From positions 186,001-250,000 of the forward strand of contig NZ_QLYX01000009.1 in assembly GCF_003289645.1 (NCBI RefSeq): a stretch of 64,000 nt of DNA, in the 5' to 3' direction. Of this stretch, positions 25,801 to 34,576 are shown one piece after another. Below the pieces are notes generated by a model. The model was not told the DNA's origin and did no database searches. It worked only from the letters and a program-made list of their open reading frames with translations. The translations under genes and the position numbers were made by a program. The stretch's first letter is position 1, and each line of letters opens with the position of its first letter. This stretch comes from Actinomadura craniellae (GTDB lineage Bacteria > Actinomycetota > Actinomycetes > Streptosporangiales > Streptosporangiaceae).

Positions 25801-26547
25801 GTCCAGGGTGAGCTTGTTGTTGCGCGCCTTGCGGATGATCTCTTCGTAGGCGGCCCAGAACTGCCGGAAGTCCAGGGTCTCGGCGGCCTTGATGTTCGGC
25901 ACCACCAGCTGGCGCTGGCCGTCGTCCTTCTGCAGGTCGATGGCCAGGCCGAAGTTGACGTGCTCGGGCCGGATCAGCGCCGGCTTGCCCTCGACCTCGG
26001 CGTAGCTGGCGTTCATCGCCGGCATCGCGTGCAGCGCGCGCACGATCGCGTACCCGATCAGGTGCGTGAAGGAGATCTTCCCGCCCCGGCCGCGCTTGAG
26101 GTGGTTGTTGATGACGATGCGGTTGTCGATCAGCAGCTTGGCCGGGACCGCGCGCACGCTGGTCGCGGTCGGCACCTCGAGGCTGGCCTCCATGTTGGCG
26201 ACCGTGCGCGCCGCCACCCCGCGCAGCCGGACCTCCTCGGCGCCGGCCGGCACGCTCGGCTGTGGGGCCTTGGCGGGCTTGGCGGCCTTCGCCGGAGCGG
26301 GCTTGGCCGCCGGCTTGGCGGGGGGCGCGGCCGGCGGAGCCACCTGGGCGCCGTTCTGCCCCGCCTGGGTGGCCTGCGCCGCCGGCCGGGAGTCCGGCTG
26401 GTAGTCGGCGAAGAAGTTCCACCAGGCTTCGTCAACGGAGTTGGGGTCTTCGAGGTACTTCTGGTACAGCTCGTCGACCAGCCACTCGTTGGCGCCGAAA
26501 TCTGTGTGCTTAAGGTCGGCCCTGGTCTGCGACGACTCTGTCGACAC
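22882..26547 (-). CDS. kgd: Multifunctional 2-oxoglutarate dehydrogenase E1 / decarboxylase (Kgd, E1-E2 fusion)
   Basis: This 1221-residue enzyme feeds 2-oxoglutarate into the TCA cycle as the E1 component of the dehydrogenase complex. Order: N-terminal helix [29 protein letters not shown]; an Ala/Pro/Lys linker (residues about 45-95); an E2-type acyltransferase domain with the active-site motif [16 protein letters not shown]; then the ThDP E1 domain with [40 protein letters not shown] (Mg/ThDP site), NNQVGFTT and, near the end, [12 protein letters not shown]. Length is close to mycobacterial Kgd (about 1231). I chose GTG 26547 ([17 protein letters not shown]); the frame is open beyond. FHA-protein control of Kgd is known elsewhere, but no such gene is here. 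Confidence 0.96.
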   Translation of the reverse strand: MSTESSQTRADLKHTDFGANEWLVDELYQKYLEDPNSVDEAWWNFFADYQPDSRPAAQATQAGQNGAQVAPPAAPPAKPAAKPAPAKAAKPAKAPQPSVPAGAEEVRLRGVAARTVANMEASLEVPTATSVRAVPAKLLIDNRIVINNHLKRGRGGKISFTHLIGYAIVRALHAMPAMNASYAEVEGKPALIRPEHVNFGLAIDLQKDDGQRQLVVPNIKAAETLDFRQFWAAYEEIIRKARNNKLTLDDYQGTTISLTNPGTIGTVHSVPRLMPGQGAIIGVGAMEYPAEFAGASAETLSRMGISKVMTLTSTYDHRIIQGAQSGDFLRVVHRLLLGEDGFYDDIFEALRIPYEPVRWVQDISASHDEDVAKIARVHELIHAYRVRGHLMADTDPLEYKQRRHPDLDILKHGLTLWDLEREFATGGFGGQATMKLRDILGVLRSSYCRTVGIEYMHIQDPEERAWIQARVEVPHDKPSREEQLHVLGRLNSAEAFETFLQTKFVGQKRFSLEGGESLVPLLDSVISAAAHDNLDEVVIGMAHRGRLNVLANIVGKSYAQIFGEFEGNLDPRSAQGSGDVKYHLGAEGDFVAADGSKIRTSLTANPSHLEAVNPVAEGVVRAKQDILDVGEAGFTVLPVLIHGDAAFAGQGVVAETLNLSQLRGYRTGGTVHVVVNNQVGFTTAPEYSRSSVYSTDVARMIQAPIFHVNGDDPEACARVARFAFEYRQTFKKDVVIDMVCYRRRGHNESDNPSFTQPLMYDLIDAKRSVRKLYTEALIGRGDITVEEAEQALRDYQDQLERAFTETREAAKRPQEPGSVVKPEAEERIPIDHASAGSAIPHEVVKRVIDSQVGLPEGFTVHPRLQPILQRRAQMVEDDAIDWATGELLAFGSLLIDGHPVRLVGQDSRRGTFGQRHAVLVDRKTGEEHTPLRQFGQGVSKFYVHDSLLSEFAAMGFEYGYSLTRPDALVLWEAQFGDFVNGAQSIIDEFISSGEQKWGQHSSVVLLLPHGYEGQGPDHSSARIERFMQLCAQDNMTVVYPTSPANYFHLLRWQTLSDRHKPLVVFTPKSLLRHKQATSPVSAFTSGAFQPVIPDTTVTDPAGVRRVVLTTGKIYYDAVAAREKAGDTTTAIVRIERLYPLPIDEIKAELAKYPADAEVVYMQDEPKNMGAWPFFALTLPAYLGGRELRRISRPASSSPAVGSAKQHELEQRRLLESLFGDR

Positions 26548-26696
26548 GGCGGAGATCGCCCTCTTCCGCAGCTCGCGAATGTTAACCGAGTCAAGGCTAC
26601 TCGCCTGGCGGCGGCGGCGCGTCGTCAGGAGGTAGCCGGTTCGGTGGCCGTGTCGGAGACCGTGCCACCGACTGTACTGGTGGTGACCGAACGTGA

Positions 26697-27368
26697 CTAG
26701 TGGGTGTGCGTCGGGACGGTCGGCCCCTCGCTCGCCTGGACGAGGACGAACCCCTGCCCCTGGAAGGCCAGCTGCATGGCCTCGCCGCTGCCGCGGCCGA
26801 TCAGCGCCCCGGCCTTGAAGGTGCGGTTGACCCCGACGTGCAAGCCGGCGCTCCACGCCACTGCGGACTGGCCGTCCACGAACGTGGGGGCGCGCCCGGT
26901 GTCGAGCATCACGGGGGTGCCGTGCGCGGTGAGCGCCACCCACCCCTGGCCCTGCAGGGTGGTGTTGAACAGCCCGCCGGCCGCGATGCCCGCGCCCTGC
27001 ACCCGCTGGATGTCCCAGCTCAGCGTGGGGTCGAAGGCGAGGATGTTGGAGCCGTTGACGGTCAGCGCCTCGTTCTCCAGGTAGAAGAGGTGGATGTCGT
27101 CGGCGTCGTGGGCGAGGAACAGCAGGCCCTGCCCCCGGACCCGCATCAGCGGCGTGCCCTCGCCGGTCAGCGCCTTCTTGATGAACCGGCCGACCCCGCC
27201 GGAGCCCTCGTAGTCGAACTCCATCTGGCCCTGGAAGGCGACCATGGAGCCCTGCCGGGCCAGCGCCTCGCCGTTCAGGTGGACCCGCAGCATCTTGGAG
27301 TTCTGCAGAGCGAAGTGCCCGGGCAGCTGCTGCCCCTGGTCCATGTTTCCGAAGAACGAACTGCGCAT
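26697..27368 (-). CDS. AIM24-family (TerD-like beta-fold) protein
   Basis: The 223-residue protein shows the AIM24 pattern: [22 protein letters not shown] near residue 30, [21 protein letters not shown], a central [25 protein letters not shown] and [24 protein letters not shown] at the end. No signal peptide. Bacterial members have unknown roles; the yeast namesake acts at the mitochondrial inner membrane. ATG 27368 follows GAAAGGCTCGACC. The gene stands alone between kgd and the divergent SDR gene. Confidence 0.88.
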   Translation of the reverse strand: MRSSFFGNMDQGQQLPGHFALQNSKMLRVHLNGEALARQGSMVAFQGQMEFDYEGSGGVGRFIKKALTGEGTPLMRVRGQGLLFLAHDADDIHLFYLENEALTVNGSNILAFDPTLSWDIQRVQGAGIAAGGLFNTTLQGQGWVALTAHGTPVMLDTGRAPTFVDGQSAVAWSAGLHVGVNRTFKAGALIGRGSGEAMQLAFQGQGFVLVQASEGPTVPTHTH

Positions 27369-27560
27369 GGTCGAGCCTTTCGGTGGGAGCTTGGGAGTAA
27401 GTCCGGTATCGGCGCCGGTCAGCATAACGACCTGCGATGACATCCGAGCGGTGTTCGGTGGCGCGGGCCGGTGTCCGAACGAGATTCGGTCGAGTGGTAC
27501 CACTGGGGGGAATCGAGTGCTTACCTATGACGTGCAGGCGGGATCGATCAGGAGGCAGGG

Positions 27561-28463
27561 ATGTCGGAACTGAGGTTCGACGGCCGGGTGGCGGTCGTGA
27601 CGGGGGCCGGGCACGGCCTGGGGCGGCAGCACGCCCTGGAACTGGCCGGGCGCGGTGCCAAGGTGGTCGTCAACGACCTCGGCGGCGACCGGCACGGCGG
27701 CGGCGGGGCCTCCGGCGGGCCGGCCCAGCAGGTCGTCGACGAGATCGTCAAGGCCGGCGGCGAGGCCGTCACCAACCCCGACAACGTGGCCACCCCCGAA
27801 GGGGCCGAGGCCATCGTGCAGGCGGCGATCGACGCGTTCGGCAAGATCGACATCGTCATCAACAACGCCGGCATCCTGCGCGACAGGTCCTTCCGGAACA
27901 TGTCGCCCGAGGAGTTCGACTCCGTCATCGCGGTGCACCTGCGCGGCTCGTTCCTGGTGAGCCGGGCCGCCTGGTCCCACCTGCGCGACCAGGGGTACGG
28001 CCGCGTCGTCAACACCTCCTCGCCGGCCGGCCTGTTCGGCAACTTCGGCCAGGCCAACTACTCCGCCGCCAAGATGGGGCTGGTCGGCCTCACCAGGACG
28101 CTGGCCGCCGAGGGCGCCAAGTACGGCATCAAGGCCAACGTGATCGCCCCGATCGCGTGGACCCGGATGACCGAGGACGTCATCCCGGCCGACTTCGCCG
28201 ACCAGCTCGGCGTCGACAAGGTCACCCCGCTCGTCACCTACCTGGCGCACGAGAGCAACGAGACGACCGGTGAGATCTACACCGTCGGCGGCGGCAAGAT
28301 CGCCCGGGTGTTCGTCGCCGAGACCGACGGCTGGGTCCAGAAGGGCGAACAGACGGCCGAGGACGTCCGCGACCACTGGGAGCAGGTCAACGACGGGACC
28401 TCCTACACCGTGCCGAAGAACATCGGCGAGCAGACCATGGCCCTCTTCCAGGCCCTGCAGTGA
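27561..28463 (+). CDS. SDR-family 3-hydroxyacyl-CoA dehydrogenase-type enzyme
   Basis: A 300-residue classical short-chain dehydrogenase: cofactor loop [38 protein letters not shown], catalytic Ser in [12 protein letters not shown] and Tyr/Lys in NYSAAKMGL. The [10 protein letters not shown] loop and the C-terminal extension ([27 protein letters not shown]) are those of the peroxisomal multifunctional-enzyme (HSD17B4/Hsd4A) branch, which oxidises 3-hydroxyacyl-CoA of fatty or steroid side chains. It overlaps the following enoyl-CoA hydratase (GTGA), so both beta-oxidation steps are coupled. ATG 27561 follows AGGAGGCAGGG. Confidence 0.9.
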   Translation: MSELRFDGRVAVVTGAGHGLGRQHALELAGRGAKVVVNDLGGDRHGGGGASGGPAQQVVDEIVKAGGEAVTNPDNVATPEGAEAIVQAAIDAFGKIDIVINNAGILRDRSFRNMSPEEFDSVIAVHLRGSFLVSRAAWSHLRDQGYGRVVNTSSPAGLFGNFGQANYSAAKMGLVGLTRTLAAEGAKYGIKANVIAPIAWTRMTEDVIPADFADQLGVDKVTPLVTYLAHESNETTGEIYTVGGGKIARVFVAETDGWVQKGEQTAEDVRDHWEQVNDGTSYTVPKNIGEQTMALFQALQ

Positions 28464-29269
28464 GCACCCCGAGCCCGCTCCTGCTCGACCGGAGCCGGGA
28501 CGGGGTGCTGGTCATCACCCTGTCCCGGCCCGAGCGGCTGAACGCGGTCGACGCGGCACTGACCGAGGAACTACACGACGTCCTCAACGACCTCATGCGC
28601 GACACCCAGACCCGGGTGGTGGTGCTGACCGGCGCCGGGCGCGGGTTCTGCGCCGGCATGGACATCCAGTCCGGCGACCCGGGCGGCGACACCGGCGAGG
28701 GACGCGCCCAGCGGCTCTACCGGGGCATCGCCCGCGGCGGCGAGGTCACCGCCCGGCTGCGGGAGATCCCGCAGCCGGTGATCGCCGCGCTGCACGGGCC
28801 GGTGGCCGGTATGGGCGTCTCCTGGGCACTCGCCTGCGACCTGCGGGTGGCCGACCCGACCACCAGGTTCGTGGTCCCCTTCCTGGACCTGGGCCTGTCG
28901 GGCGGCGACTGCGGCCTGTCCTGGCTGCTGCCCCGGCTGGCCGGCGCGGCGCCCGCCGCGGAAATCCTCTACCGGGCGCGCCGGCTCTCCGCCGACGAAG
29001 CCCGGGGACTCGGCCTGCTCACCGAGATCACCGAGGCGGGCGGGGACCTGGCCGGGGCGCTGGCCCTGGCGGACGAACTGCTGGCGCGCTCGCCGTACGG
29101 GCTGCGGCACACCAAGGAACTGCTGAACCTGGCGCTGGACGCGCCCGGCCTGCGCCAGCAACTCGCCCTGGAGGCCCGCACCCAGGCCCTGGCCTTCTTC
29201 ACGGAGGACCTGGTCGAGGGGATGTCCGCGACGCTGGAGAAGCGGCGCCCGGAGTTCAAGAACCGCTGA
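28460..29269 (+). CDS. Enoyl-CoA hydratase/isomerase-family protein
   Basis: A 269-residue crotonase-fold protein. The oxyanion-hole loops are GAGRGFCAGMDI near residue 60 and ALHGPVAGMGVSWALACDLRVAD near residue 113. The usual first catalytic Glu position near PFLDLGLSGGDCGLSWLLPRLAG reads Asp/Gly-rich; hydratase, isomerase and thioesterase-like activity all remain possible. GTG 28460 overlaps the SDR stop by four bases. The pair likely forms one two-step beta-oxidation operon, ending at the hairpin at 29268. Confidence 0.88.
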   Translation: MSTPSPLLLDRSRDGVLVITLSRPERLNAVDAALTEELHDVLNDLMRDTQTRVVVLTGAGRGFCAGMDIQSGDPGGDTGEGRAQRLYRGIARGGEVTARLREIPQPVIAALHGPVAGMGVSWALACDLRVADPTTRFVVPFLDLGLSGGDCGLSWLLPRLAGAAPAAEILYRARRLSADEARGLGLLTEITEAGGDLAGALALADELLARSPYGLRHTKELLNLALDAPGLRQQLALEARTQALAFFTEDLVEGMSATLEKRRPEFKNR

Positions 29270-29287
29270 CGGGCGCCGCCGCCCGTC
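29268..29287. terminator. Bidirectional terminator
   Basis: GACGGGC (29268-29274) and GCCCGTC (29281-29287) flank a six-base loop between the convergent enoyl-CoA hydratase and CbiX-like genes. The stem starts inside the stop codon. Confidence 0.6.
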
Positions 29288-29294
29288 CCTCGGC

Positions 29295-30167
29295 TCAGCC
29301 GGTGAGCGCCCGTTCCAGGGCCTCGACGTAGCGCAGGGCGATGAGCTGGGCCAGGGCCGGGTGGGCGCCCAGCAGTCCGGCGGACTGGACGCCGAGTTCG
29401 GCGACCGCCGCGCCGGCCAGCCCGGCGTCCACCTCGGGCCCGATCACGGCCGGAGCGATCGCGATCCGCAGGGCGCCGGTGCGCTGCAACTGGGCCGCCG
29501 CGTCGCGGATCGTGGGGACGCCGTCCAGCGAGCCGGTGACGACGGGCACGGCCAGCCGGGAGGCCAGCAGCACGCTGCTCATCTCGGCGTCACGGACCGC
29601 GCCCTCGCCGCCGGCGGTGGCCACGACGATGCCTCCGGCGGCGCTCACCATGCTCACCATCCGCACCCGGTCCGCCCGGGCCAGCCCGGCCTCGGCGAGC
29701 CGCTCGTGCAGCGCCTGGGCGATCAGCGGGTGGGGGCCCAGCGACTGGGCGACGACGACGGGGCCGGGCGCCGTGCCGACCGAGTCCTGGAGGGTCTTGT
29801 CGACCGCGGGGTGGGGGCCGACCAGCAGGGGGACGACCACGGCGGCCGGCGACCCTTCGGCGACGGCGTGGTCGGCGACCGCGGCGGCCAGCACGTCCGT
29901 AAGGGGGTTACGGTCGCCCTCCAGATGACCGATCCAGACCGGGCGGCCGGTGTGCGCCGTCTCGGTGAGCAGCCCGAGTTCCGCCGCGACGGCCGCGCCG
30001 GGACCGCCCTCGGGTCCGGGAACGGCCAGGACCAGCGCGGGAGCGTCCGGCGGCAGGGCGAACGACTCCGCTCCGCGGTGGCGTCCGCTGCGGCGCGCGC
30101 GGCGCCGCACGGGCAGGTTTCCAGGGCCTTCAGGGTCAGGGGAGCTGTCAATGGTCACGGCCCGCAT
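29295..30167 (-). CDS. CbiX/SirB-like sirohydrochlorin chelatase-family protein
   Basis: The 290-residue protein has two similar half-domains with the short chelatase-like motifs VVPLLVGPHPAVDKTL and SLGPHPLIAQALHERL, and a final LLGAHPALAQLIALRYVEALE. True CbiX enzymes bind metal with His residues in such loops; the HP motifs here are consistent, but I cannot confirm the catalytic set. The first about 50 residues are basic and disordered. ATG 30167 is chosen; a GTG at 30158 is possible. No siroheme or cobalamin gene is nearby, so activity is uncertain. Confidence 0.7.
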   Translation of the reverse strand: MRAVTIDSSPDPEGPGNLPVRRRARRSGRHRGAESFALPPDAPALVLAVPGPEGGPGAAVAAELGLLTETAHTGRPVWIGHLEGDRNPLTDVLAAAVADHAVAEGSPAAVVVPLLVGPHPAVDKTLQDSVGTAPGPVVVAQSLGPHPLIAQALHERLAEAGLARADRVRMVSMVSAAGGIVVATAGGEGAVRDAEMSSVLLASRLAVPVVTGSLDGVPTIRDAAAQLQRTGALRIAIAPAVIGPEVDAGLAGAAVAELGVQSAGLLGAHPALAQLIALRYVEALERALTG

Positions 30168-30306
30168 CGTAGACGCTCCAGCGGGACGGCAAGCGCGAAG
30201 GCGGACATTTGGCCCCGCATCCTGAGGTTCCGCGGGGTGTCCGGCGGAGGGCCGTGAGGCGCGTGGGGCGGAGGGGGCGGGCATGTTTTGTGCCCGCCGG
30301 GAGGTT

Positions 30307-30322
30307 ACTTTCGGTAGAAAGT
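30307..30322. promoter_or_regulatory. Inverted repeat in the first conservon's promoter region
   Basis: ACTTTC-ggta-GAAAGT is a perfect 6-bp dyad, followed at once by GACTTTC, which repeats the half-site. It lies in a locally AT-richer patch 84 bases before the sensor-kinase start. Confidence 0.45.
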
Positions 30323-30405
30323 GACTTTCTTCATAAGGAAGGCATACTCTCTAGCATCACGCCGCCCGCCCCCTGCCACCTGGCGTCTGCTCGTTACGAG
30401 GTTCC

Positions 30406-32919
30406 ATGCGTAAAAGCACGCGTTCGATCCGCTTCAGGGTCTTGGCTCTCTTTCTCGTCCCGCTCATCACCCTCACCGCGCTGTGGGGCTTCGCGGCCAA
30501 CGAAACATTCGGTGCCGCGGTCGACCAGCGCAACTGGGAGAAACATGAGGGAACCCTGGGCGAGCGTCTCCAGCGGATGTTCCGGGAGACCGCCCAGGAG
30601 CGACTGGAGTCCGTCATGTTCGCCGGCGCCGCCGGCGCCGCCGCCGGTGCCGGCCCCGCCGCGGGGAACGGCCGGGCCACGATGGACGCCCAGCGCAGGC
30701 GGACCGACGCCATCGTGGCCGAGACAAGCGCGCTGTTCCGGCGGGACGACGTCCTGTCCCTGTTCCCGACCAGCGGTTCCCGGATCTACATCGACGACAC
30801 CTTCCAGCGGTTCGCCCGGCTGGGCGAGATCCGGCAGGCGATCGACTCCGGCGGGGCGAGCCGGTTCAAGGTGATGGAGGAGTTCAACGCCCTCAGCGAC
30901 TCGCTCTTCCGGCTCACCACGTTCATGTCCATGCGCGACAAGGTCACGCTCTACCGGCCCGCCGCGGCGATGATCACTTTCGAGCGCAGCATGGAGATGG
31001 CCGGCCGCCAGGCGTCGATCCTCGGTGCCGTCATGGCCTCCGGGGGCCGGATGACCGAGGCCGAGCGCCGGCTGTTCCAGAGCATGGCGGCGAACCGGCG
31101 CTTCCTGCTCGACGAGGCGTACGGGCAGATGGTGGACTTCAAGCTGCGCGAGGCCTACGCCCCGGCCTTCGGGTCGCCGGCCCGCGCCCGGCTGGACGCG
31201 CTGGAGAACCAGGTCGTCGCCTCCCGCAGCGCGCGGCTCGCGGTCGACCCGCGGCTGTGGCAGCAGAACCTGCTCGCCATGGCGCAGGCGGGCTTCAAGG
31301 GGTCGCGGCACGGCGAGGCGGCGATCAACGACGAGGCCGCCAACACGAACCGGTCGATCTACATCCGGCTGGGCCTGGCCGGCGGGCTCGGGCTCGTGCT
31401 GCTGCTGCTCTCGGTGTTCCTGATGGTCCGGTTCGGCCGGGGACTGTCCCGCGAGCTGGGCGGCGTGCAGACCGAGGCCACCGAGCTCGCCGACCGGCGG
31501 CTGCCCCGCGTCGTCGACCGGCTCCGCCGCGGTGAGGAGGTGGACGTCGACGCCGAGGCGCCGCCGCTGCGGCACGGCAGCACCACGGAGGTGGCCCGGC
31601 TGGCGCAGGCGTTCTCGTCGGTGCAGCGCACCGCGATCGGCGCGGCGGTCGGCCAGGCCGAGCTGCGCAAGGCCGTCGGCGACATCTTCCTCAAGCTGGC
31701 CCGGCGCAACCAGTCGCTGCTGCACCGCCAGCTCGCCATGCTCGACGAGCTGGAGCACCGTGCCGCTCCCGACGACCTCGACGACCTGTTCAAGCTCGAC
31801 CACCTGACCACGCGCATGCGGCGGCACGCCGAGAGCCTGATCATCCTGTCCGGCGCGGCACCCGGGCGCGGCTGGCGCAATCCGGTGGCGATGATCGACG
31901 TGCTCCGCGGCGCCGCCGGCGAGGTCGAGGACTACAAGCGGGTCAAGGTGCGCAACGACTCGCGCGAGGGGCTGGTCGGGGGCGCCGTCGCGGACGTGAT
32001 CCACCTGCTCGCGGAGCTGCTGGAGAACGCCACCTCCTTCTCCCCGCCCAACACCGAGGTCGTGGTCCGGGCGGAGACCGTCGGCACCGGGTTCGCGGTG
32101 GAGATCGAGGACCGCGGGCTGGGGATGAGCGAGGCCAAGCTGGCCGAGTGCAACGAGCGGCTGGAGAACCCGCCGGAGTTCGACGTGGCCGACACCGACC
32201 AGCTCGGCCTGTTCGTGGTCGCCCGGCTGGCGGCCAGGCACGACATCAAGGTCGTGCTGCGGCCGTCGCCGTACGGCGGGATCCTGGCCATCGTGCTGCT
32301 CCCGCACTCCGTGGTGGTGCCCGAGGGCGACTTCGCGGCGTACGACGGAAGCGAGCAGCCCGCCTCCGTCCAGCGGGAGCGGGCCGGGCTGAGCGACTCG
32401 GGGTCCTGGCAGACGGTTCCGCCACGCGTCCCCGAGGAGCTCGGTCACCGGGCCGGTGACACCGCGCCGCGCCTGGGGTTGAGCGATTCGGGGTCCTGGC
32501 AGACGGTTCCGCCGCGGGCCCCCGAGCCGCCCGGCCCCCGGGCCGAGGACACCGCGCCGCATCCGGGGCCGAGCGATTCGGGATCCTGGCAGACGACCCC
32601 GCCGGGTGGCCGCTCCACCGGGGGCGGCCCGTCGAGACCCGGAGCGCACCGCCGGCCGGAGCCGGAGCCGAAGCCGGAGAGCGGGCCTCCCGCTCCGCCG
32701 CGACCGACCCATGCCGGGCTGCCCGTGCGGACGCGCCAGGCGAACCTGGCGCCCCAGCTGCGCCGGAAGGGCAAGGCCGCGCCGCCGCCGCCCGCCGCCC
32801 CCGGCACGGAGGTCGTGCGATCGCCGGAGGAGGCACGGTCGCTGATGGCTTCGATGCAAGAGGGCTGGTTGCGTGGGCGGGAGACGCCCACTGATCGGAA
32901 CGGGAACAGGGGTACATGA
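30406..32919 (+). CDS. Conservon sensor-like histidine kinase (CvnA), copy 1
   Basis: An 837-residue membrane protein: TM1 near residues 12-30 (VLALFLVPLITLTALWGFAA), an extracellular nitrate/nitrite-sensor-like helical domain to about residue 320, TM2 (IRLGLAGGLGLVLLLLSVFLMV), a HAMP-like linker, then a dimerisation region (NQSLLHRQLAMLDELEHRA) and an ATPase domain (LLAELLENATSFSPPN, VEIEDRGLGMSEAKLAECN). The Cvn kinases of Streptomyces lack a clear partner response regulator; they act with CvnB-D. The C-terminal about 170 residues are Pro-rich and carry a 30-residue repeat three times (SDSGSWQTVPPR). ATG 30406. Confidence 0.92.
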   Translation: MRKSTRSIRFRVLALFLVPLITLTALWGFAANETFGAAVDQRNWEKHEGTLGERLQRMFRETAQERLESVMFAGAAGAAAGAGPAAGNGRATMDAQRRRTDAIVAETSALFRRDDVLSLFPTSGSRIYIDDTFQRFARLGEIRQAIDSGGASRFKVMEEFNALSDSLFRLTTFMSMRDKVTLYRPAAAMITFERSMEMAGRQASILGAVMASGGRMTEAERRLFQSMAANRRFLLDEAYGQMVDFKLREAYAPAFGSPARARLDALENQVVASRSARLAVDPRLWQQNLLAMAQAGFKGSRHGEAAINDEAANTNRSIYIRLGLAGGLGLVLLLLSVFLMVRFGRGLSRELGGVQTEATELADRRLPRVVDRLRRGEEVDVDAEAPPLRHGSTTEVARLAQAFSSVQRTAIGAAVGQAELRKAVGDIFLKLARRNQSLLHRQLAMLDELEHRAAPDDLDDLFKLDHLTTRMRRHAESLIILSGAAPGRGWRNPVAMIDVLRGAAGEVEDYKRVKVRNDSREGLVGGAVADVIHLLAELLENATSFSPPNTEVVVRAETVGTGFAVEIEDRGLGMSEAKLAECNERLENPPEFDVADTDQLGLFVVARLAARHDIKVVLRPSPYGGILAIVLLPHSVVVPEGDFAAYDGSEQPASVQRERAGLSDSGSWQTVPPRVPEELGHRAGDTAPRLGLSDSGSWQTVPPRAPEPPGPRAEDTAPHPGPSDSGSWQTTPPGGRSTGGGPSRPGAHRRPEPEPKPESGPPAPPRPTHAGLPVRTRQANLAPQLRRKGKAAPPPPAAPGTEVVRSPEEARSLMASMQEGWLRGRETPTDRNGNRGT
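32391..32610 (+). repeat. 90-bp tandem repeat inside the first cvnA
   Basis: GAGCGA(C/T)TCGGG recurs at 32391, 32481 and 32571, an exact 90-base period. Each copy encodes SDSGSWQT(V/T)PP followed by a Pro/Glu/Arg-rich spacer. The first two copies are more similar to each other than to the third. Confidence 0.85.
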
Positions 32920-33338
32920 TCATGACTGACACCACGACACCCGAGCTGAACTGGTTGCTCGACGAGATGGTCGACCGGGTGCCGGTGGTCCGACAGGCCG
33001 TCGTCCTGTCGCGGGACGGGCTGGCGGTCGGCGCGTCCCGGTCGCTGGAGCGGGAGGACGCCGAGCACCTGTCGGCGCTGGCCGCGGGGGTGCAGAGCCT
33101 GGCCCGTGGGGCGGGCATGCACTTCGGCGGTGGCGAGCTGCGCCAGACCGTCATCGAGACGGCTTCGTTCTTCCTTTTCGTCACCGCGGCCGGGCACGGC
33201 ACCTGCCTGGCGGTGCTGACGTCGTCCGACGCGGACGCCGGGCTGGTCGCCTACGAGATGGCGGTGCTGGTCAAGCGTGTCGGTGAACATTTCCGGGCCA
33301 ATCCCCGTGTTCCGGGGCCGGTACTGGCATGGGAGTGA
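32916..33338 (+). CDS. Conservon roadblock/LC7-domain protein (CvnB), copy 1
   Basis: The 140-residue roadblock/LC7 protein resembles MglB, the GTPase-activating partner of small GTPases. Motifs: ELNWLLDEMVDRVPVVRQAVVLSRDGL at the start and VIETASFFLFVTAAGHGTCLAVLTSSDADAGLVAYEMAVLVKRV in the core. It overlaps the cvnA stop by four bases (ATGA). It probably controls the GTPase two genes downstream. Confidence 0.93.
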   Translation: MIMTDTTTPELNWLLDEMVDRVPVVRQAVVLSRDGLAVGASRSLEREDAEHLSALAAGVQSLARGAGMHFGGGELRQTVIETASFFLFVTAAGHGTCLAVLTSSDADAGLVAYEMAVLVKRVGEHFRANPRVPGPVLAWE

Positions 33339-33345
33339 TCCTGGG

Positions 33346-33726
33346 ATGAACCGGCAGAACGACGACAGGTGGCTCGACCAGGAGGCCGGGCCGATCGTGC
33401 GCCCGTACGCCATGACCGGAGGGCGGACCCGGCCGCGCAACGACGCGGAGCTGGACCTCATGGCCATCGTGGAGGCCACCGGACGGGTGGCCTACGACCG
33501 GCTGCGGCTGGGACCCGAGCATTTCGAGCTGCTGGAGCTGTGCCGGCGGCCGATGTCGGTGGTGGACGTGGCCTCCGGTGTCCGCTTCCCGCTGGGGGTG
33601 GTCCGGGTGCTGCTGGGTGACCTGCGTGACGAGGGGATGATCGTTTTGACTGCTCCGCTGCGGCGCGAGCTGATGTCCAGGGAAGGCGTGCTGCGGGAGG
33701 TGCTCAGTGGCCTTCGAGCGCTCTGA
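33346..33726 (+). CDS. Conservon DUF742 protein (CvnC), copy 1
   Basis: A 126-residue DUF742 protein: AGPIVRPYAMTGGRTRP, then a helix-turn-helix-like core (ELCRRPMSVVDVASGVRFPLGVVRVLLGDLRDEGMI) and the closing LREVLSGLRAL. ATG 33346 is used rather than the longer frame that overlaps cvnB. The winged-helix shape is inferred from the pattern. It overlaps the GTPase gene by 20 bases. Confidence 0.92.
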   Translation: MNRQNDDRWLDQEAGPIVRPYAMTGGRTRPRNDAELDLMAIVEATGRVAYDRLRLGPEHFELLELCRRPMSVVDVASGVRFPLGVVRVLLGDLRDEGMIVLTAPLRRELMSREGVLREVLSGLRAL

Positions 33727-34309
33727 GAGTTCCACCGAACGCCCTCCGCTGGTCGCCACGAAGATCATGGTGGCGGGCGGGTTCGGGGTCGGCAAGACGA
33801 CCCTGGTCGGGGCGATCAGCGAGATCCGGCCGCTGCGCACCGAGGAACCGCTGAGCGTCCGGAGCATCGGGGTGGACGACACTGCGGGGGTGGAGGGCAA
33901 GTCGACCACCACCGTGGCGATGGACTTCGGCCGGATCACCTTGCACGAGCGGCTGGTGCTGTACCTGTTCGGTACGCCGGGGCAGGACCGGTTCTGGTTC
34001 ATGTGGGACGAGTTGTCGCACGGGGCGCTGGGCGGGGTGGTGCTGGCCGACACCCGCCGGCTGGCCGACAGCTTCGCGTCCATCGACTACTTCGAGGGCC
34101 GGCAGATCCCGTTCGCGGTGGCGGTCAACAGGTTCGACGACGCCGATTCCCACGATCCGGCCGATGTCCGCATCGCCCTGGACCTGGATCCGCAGGTGCC
34201 GCTGGTGATCTGCGACGCTCGCGACCGCCAGTCGGTGAAGGAGGTGCTCGTGACGCTCGTCGAGCACGTGCTGCGGGTGGAGGCGGGTGAGACCGCCCCG
34301 GCGGGCTGA
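33707..34309 (+). CDS. Conservon small GTPase (CvnD), copy 1
   Basis: A 200-residue Ras-like GTPase of the MglA/CvnD group. P-loop GGFGVGKTTLVGAISEI near residue 24, switch region TTTVAMDFGRI, DxxG replaced by LFGTPGQDRFWFMWDEL, and NRFDDADS near residue 145 in place of the NKxD guanine motif. GTG 33707 overlaps DUF742 by 20 bases. The lysine of NKxD reads Arg here (and His in the second copy), as is usual for this family as I recall. The four genes 30406-34309 form one operon. Confidence 0.93.
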   Translation: MAFERSESSTERPPLVATKIMVAGGFGVGKTTLVGAISEIRPLRTEEPLSVRSIGVDDTAGVEGKSTTTVAMDFGRITLHERLVLYLFGTPGQDRFWFMWDELSHGALGGVVLADTRRLADSFASIDYFEGRQIPFAVAVNRFDDADSHDPADVRIALDLDPQVPLVICDARDRQSVKEVLVTLVEHVLRVEAGETAPAG

Positions 34310-34434
34310 GGGCGGCCCGAGGTCCGGTAGTGGGGCAGAGAGAGGCAGAAGGTAAGTTCTGTCCGCTATCGACGATGGTTGTGATGGAAGTTATTATTTC
34401 TACCGGTATGCGCCTAGTGTCAGATGTGCCTAGA

Positions 34435-34448
34435 GTTACCCTAGTAAC
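34435..34448. promoter_or_regulatory. Palindrome upstream of the second conservon
   Basis: GTTAC-cccta-type dyad: GTTAC (34435-34439), four bases, GTAAC (34444-34448). It lies in the most AT-rich patch of the window (about 34370-34480), between the two conservons and 129 bases before the second sensor kinase. Confidence 0.45.
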
Positions 34449-34576
34449 GCGCTCGCAACGATATTTGTCGGTTGCGGAGTGAATGATCACGTCAGACGCA
34501 TAGTGGGCGTAGTAAGCTCCCTTCCCCCGCTTGGCATGTCGTACGGGAGGGGACCCGCCATGAGTTTCCGCGAGGC

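Noticed and set aside
22675-26700. A 1341-codon plus-strand frame across kgd
   Set aside because: It has no recognisable domain, is rich in Arg/Gly/Val/His/Asp as expected for reverse frames of GC-rich genes, and kgd is certain on the other strand.
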